NCBI GenBank assembly: GCA_003221375.1 | Contig: QHRI01000037.1 | Location: 1-6,335 of the forward strand | Direction of reading: 5' to 3' | DNA: 6,335 nt | Source: Verrucomicrobiota bacterium | Lineage (GTDB): Bacteria; Verrucomicrobiota; Verrucomicrobiia; Chthoniobacterales; UBA10450 | Shown: piece after piece, positions 6,103 through 6,335 of the stretch | Position numbering within the stretch: position 1 is the first letter of the stretch | Layout of the letters: each line of letters opens with the position of its first letter | Program-made: the position numbers and the translations under genes | Notes under the pieces: model-generated | Database searches by the model: none | Told to the model about the DNA's origin: nothing | The model's input: the letters and a program-made list of their open reading frames with translations, nothing else

Positions 6103-6209
6103 GCGAGATATATCCCAAACACAGTGTCATCACCATAGATGCCGAAGATTTTTCTGTTTACCGGAGAAACAAGCGAGAAGTCATCCCTGTGATTTCTCCG
6201 CCCCGGTGA
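6051..6209 (+). pseudogene. VapC/PIN-domain toxin, C-terminal remnant
   Basis: Reading in the frame of the stop at 6207-6209 gives RYKDRTPDWTDLCLIR, then MSEIYPKHSVITIDAEDF and SVYRRNKREVIPVISPPR. This is the last ~52 residues of a PIN ribonuclease toxin of about 135-140 residues. DWTDLCLIR matches the D-x-x-DA-x-LV helix carrying the third acidic residue, and TIDAEDF carries the last one. The N-terminal VDTS/G-like strand and the middle part with the other acidic residues are absent, so nuclease activity should be lost. The upstream part overlaps the antitoxin reading frame. The only ATG in frame (6099) overlaps the antitoxin stop as ATGA, giving a 36-residue peptide that could still be translated by coupling. 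The arrangement implies a deletion of the antitoxin's last codons and most of the toxin. Confidence 0.72.
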
Positions 6210-6335
6210 TAAGTTATTTTATGGCCCGGAGATTCCCGGCGATTATGACAGCGCCATTTGCTCTCTGAGAGGGCGGTAATACAATCGCTCTGGTGGCCGA
6301 AAACGATCAGAAGGAGGTGCGGCGCCACAGGCGAA
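6210..6335. other. Right-edge stretch with no recognised gene
   Basis: No complete gene or family motif is visible in these 126 bases. One plus-strand frame stays open from 6193 to a stop at 6277-6279 (GDKLFYGPEIPGDYDSAICS, then LRGR) but has no start codon. A near-perfect Shine-Dalgarno-like AAGGAGGTG lies at 6311-6319, yet no ATG follows before the edge, so a gene starting beyond the window cannot be shown. Confidence 0.4.

Noticed and set aside
6086..6268. Small plus-strand frame with a Cys/His cluster (CHHHRCRRFFC) resembling a zinc finger
   Set aside because: The same bases encode the conserved PIN toxin C-terminus in another frame, so the Cys/His cluster is a by-product.
6308..6335. 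Minus strand reads CACCTCCTTCT, like the 3' end of 16S rRNA
   Set aside because: The preceding conserved bases of the 16S 3' end are absent; only the short anti-Shine-Dalgarno-like string matches.

Overview
The window is bacterial and moderately GC-rich. It has short gene spacing and mostly weak or absent Shine-Dalgarno sites. The mix of genes points to a soil-type Verrucomicrobiota (Chthoniobacterales-like), with Acidobacteriota the main alternative: a secreted MORN-like/DUF4440 protein, a PYROXD2-type FAD oxidoreductase paired with an NTF2-like protein, a receiver fragment starting LRILVVEDHANTLRVL, and a ribbon-helix-helix/PIN toxin-antitoxin relic. That assignment is inference from family resemblance; no rRNA, tRNA or phylogenetic marker is present.

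Layout. 1-384 (minus): the first 128 residues of a DJ-1/PfpI family protein with an N-terminal membrane anchor, running off the left edge. 385-671: intergenic. 672-1604 (minus): a signal-peptide protein with a MORN-like half and a C-terminal DUF4440/SnoaL-like domain. Directly upstream and in frame, 1605-1727 encodes only the beginning of a response-regulator receiver domain, a broken gene joined to the secreted one. 1728-2148: a gene-free stretch with a strong inverted repeat. 2149-3795 (plus): a phytoene-desaturase/PYROXD2-type FAD oxidoreductase. It overlaps by 20 bases a small NTF2-like gene (3776-4240, plus), and the overlap sits in a degenerate 7-base repeat.

4279-5028 and 5044-5718 (both minus) form a two-gene unit: an anti-sigma-like single-pass membrane protein followed 15 bases later by a nucleoside phosphorylase/nucleosidase-family protein. 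The unit converges on the FAD/NTF2 pair. Divergent from it, 5866-6102 (plus) encodes a ribbon-helix-helix (CopG/VapB-like) antitoxin. Its end is fused by an apparent deletion to the last ~52 codons of a PIN-domain (VapC) toxin. From about 6210 to the right edge I recognise nothing.

The plus-strand FAD/NTF2 pair and the minus-strand anti-sigma/phosphorylase pair look like two independent operons. The most informative signals are the two gene relics (the collapsed vapBC module and the receiver fragment) and the heptanucleotide repeat at the FAD/NTF2 junction. I found no convincing large undescribed system.
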